The notes beneath the pieces are model-generated. The model was not told the origin of the DNA, ran no database searches, and saw only the letters and a list, made by a program, of their open reading frames with translations. 6,630 nt of DNA from Methanobacteriota archaeon (lineage in GTDB: Archaea > Altiarchaeota > Altiarchaeia > IMC4 > QMZM01), in the NCBI GenBank assembly GCA_903930485.1, contig CAIYYO010000132.1:1-6630 (forward strand). The letters are read 5' to 3'. The number at the start of each line of letters is the position of its first letter. The stretch's first letter is position 1. This document shows positions 5,573 through 6,630 of this stretch, piece by piece. The translations under genes were made by a program, and so were the position numbers.

Positions 5573-6630
5573 ATGAAGGCATTTGTCGATGAAGCATTGG
5601 AGGGCAACGAGATGCAGGACGTGACAGACGGGTTCGACGAATCGAACCAGCTAAGGATTGTTGTGATGGGCGCAGGCGGAGGCGGAGGAAACACCGTAAA
5701 CCGATTGTCCAGGATAGGCATAATCGGGGCAGAGCTTGCGGCATGCAACACCGATGCCCAGGACTTGAGGAAGATAGACCAGGGCATAACCAAGATACTC
5801 ATCGGTTCAAAGCTGACAAGAGGCCTCGGAGCGGGCGGATTCCCGGAAATAGGGATGAAATCAGCCGAAGCAAGCTCTAACGAGATACGAAACTACCTCG
5901 AAGGAACCCACCTGTTATTCCTCTGCGCAGGAATGGGCGGCGGAACAGGAACAGGCGCGGCACCGGTCATAGCAGAAGTCGCAAGAGACGCAGGCGCAAT
6001 AGTCGTAGCCATCGTGACATTCCCCTTCAATCTCGAAAGGTCGAGGATAGAGAAGGCGCGTGAAGGAATAGACCGTTTAAGAAGGTCTGCAGACACGGTC
6101 ATCGTCATCGACAACAACAAGCTGGTAGGATACGTGCCCAACCTTCCGATAGACAAAGCCTTCCTCGTAGCCGATGAGATAGTTGCGAGAGCAGTCAAAG
6201 GTATAACCGAGACGATCAAGGCACCTTCGCTGATAAACCTCGACTTCGCGGACATAAAAGCCGTACTGGGAGGCGGGAAAGTATCAGTCATATCCGTAGG
6301 AGACGGAGAAGGACCCGAGAAAGTCGAGATGGGCGTAAAGAACACCCTCGACCACCCGCTGCTGGACATAGACTACAAGGGATCCAAAGGCGCCCTAATA
6401 CACATAACAGGCGGAGAAGACCTGACCTTGGGAGATGCCAACAGGATTGGCGAGCTCATAACCAAGGAATTCGACCCATCCGCGAACATCATGTGGGGTG
6501 CAAGGATCGACCCGCGCCTGAAGGACAGGATAGAGATCATAACGATTGCGACGGGCGTGAAGTCCCAGCACATAATGGGTAAGAACCGGGACCTTGACGA
6601 CGAAGACGAGCCATACATATACACGAAAGA
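5573..6630 (+). CDS. ftsZ2: cell division GTPase FtsZ, archaeal FtsZ2 type (3' end outside window)
   Basis: At least 352 residues of FtsZ, the tubulin-like GTPase that forms the cytokinetic ring on the inner membrane face. Motifs in order are phosphate loop GAGGGGGNTVNRL (33-45), CNTDAQDL (58-65), TRGLGAGGFP (82-91), tubulin signature GGGTGTGAAPVIA (122-134), FPFNLERSR (150-158), DNNKLVGYVPNLPI (180-193) and synergy loop NLDFADIKAVL (222-232), whose Asp residues complete the GTPase site of the neighbouring subunit. The blocks GITETIKAPSLINLDFAD, HPLLDIDYKGSKGALIHITGG and ANIMWGARIDP follow archaeal FtsZ2 (for example haloarchaeal FtsZ2) more closely than FtsZ1 or bacterial FtsZ. The first glycine loop is GAGGGGG where archaeal proteins often have GCGGAGN. 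The end enters an acidic tail (DLDDEDEP) and the stop is not reached. The start is fixed by AGGTGA. It is divergent from the MFS operon. A second FtsZ and SepF are commonly encoded elsewhere in such genomes; none is visible here. Confidence 0.95.
   Translation, partial: MKAFVDEALEGNEMQDVTDGFDESNQLRIVVMGAGGGGGNTVNRLSRIGIIGAELAACNTDAQDLRKIDQGITKILIGSKLTRGLGAGGFPEIGMKSAEASSNEIRNYLEGTHLLFLCAGMGGGTGTGAAPVIAEVARDAGAIVVAIVTFPFNLERSRIEKAREGIDRLRRSADTVIVIDNNKLVGYVPNLPIDKAFLVADEIVARAVKGITETIKAPSLINLDFADIKAVLGGGKVSVISVGDGEGPEKVEMGVKNTLDHPLLDIDYKGSKGALIHITGGEDLTLGDANRIGELITKEFDPSANIMWGARIDPRLKDRIEIITIATGVKSQHIMGKNRDLDDEDEPYIYTK

Noticed and set aside
5446..6624. Minus-strand frames opposite ftsZ2
   Set aside because: They are complementary to strongly conserved FtsZ motifs and are Ser/Pro-rich shadows.

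Overview
The window reads as archaeal. The partial gene at the right edge is an FtsZ of the archaeal FtsZ2 type. It is preceded by an AGGTGA ribosome site matching the archaeal 16S tail, and the intergenic spaces carry TATA-like boxes instead of bacterial -35/-10 pairs. Ile is often ATA and Arg often AGG. A short cysteine-rich surface protein with a CGDGxC segment and DUF333-type repeats, and a lipoprotein with a Ser/Thr-rich stalk, recall small-genome archaea such as DPANN lineages (Micrarchaeota, Diapherotrites). That placement is a guess from protein style, not a demonstrated assignment.

Layout, left to right. Positions 1-253 are AT-rich and hold a possible fragment of an unidentified minus-strand gene plus the start-proximal promoter of kup. 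Positions 254-2067 (plus) encode a Kup/HAK-type potassium transporter. Its reading frame is broken by one missing base in a G run near 729-731, so it reads as two pieces (254-766 and 766-2067). Positions 2075-5220 hold three minus-strand genes that converge on kup: an MFS transporter (3820-5220), a lipoprotein with five propeller-like repeats (2759-3814, only 5 bp after the MFS stop), and a membrane-anchored 16-cysteine protein with two DUF333-like repeats (2075-2680). The first two are almost certainly one operon. The third has a 78-bp gap with its own TATA-like box. Positions 5221-5572 are a 352-bp divergent intergenic region without a gene. It holds heptamer repeats near the MFS start and, near ftsZ, TATA boxes, a perfect 8-bp inverted repeat and a strong ribosome site. 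ftsZ2 starts at 5573 and runs off the window.

Functionally this is an envelope and housekeeping neighbourhood: potassium uptake, an MFS exporter or importer paired with a surface-anchored propeller lipoprotein, a disulfide-rich surface protein, and the cell-division GTPase. No mobile element, CRISPR array, rRNA or tRNA was recognised. I do not see a clearly new system. The best leads are the kup frameshift, the MFS/propeller-lipoprotein pair, and the repeats in the divergent promoter region.
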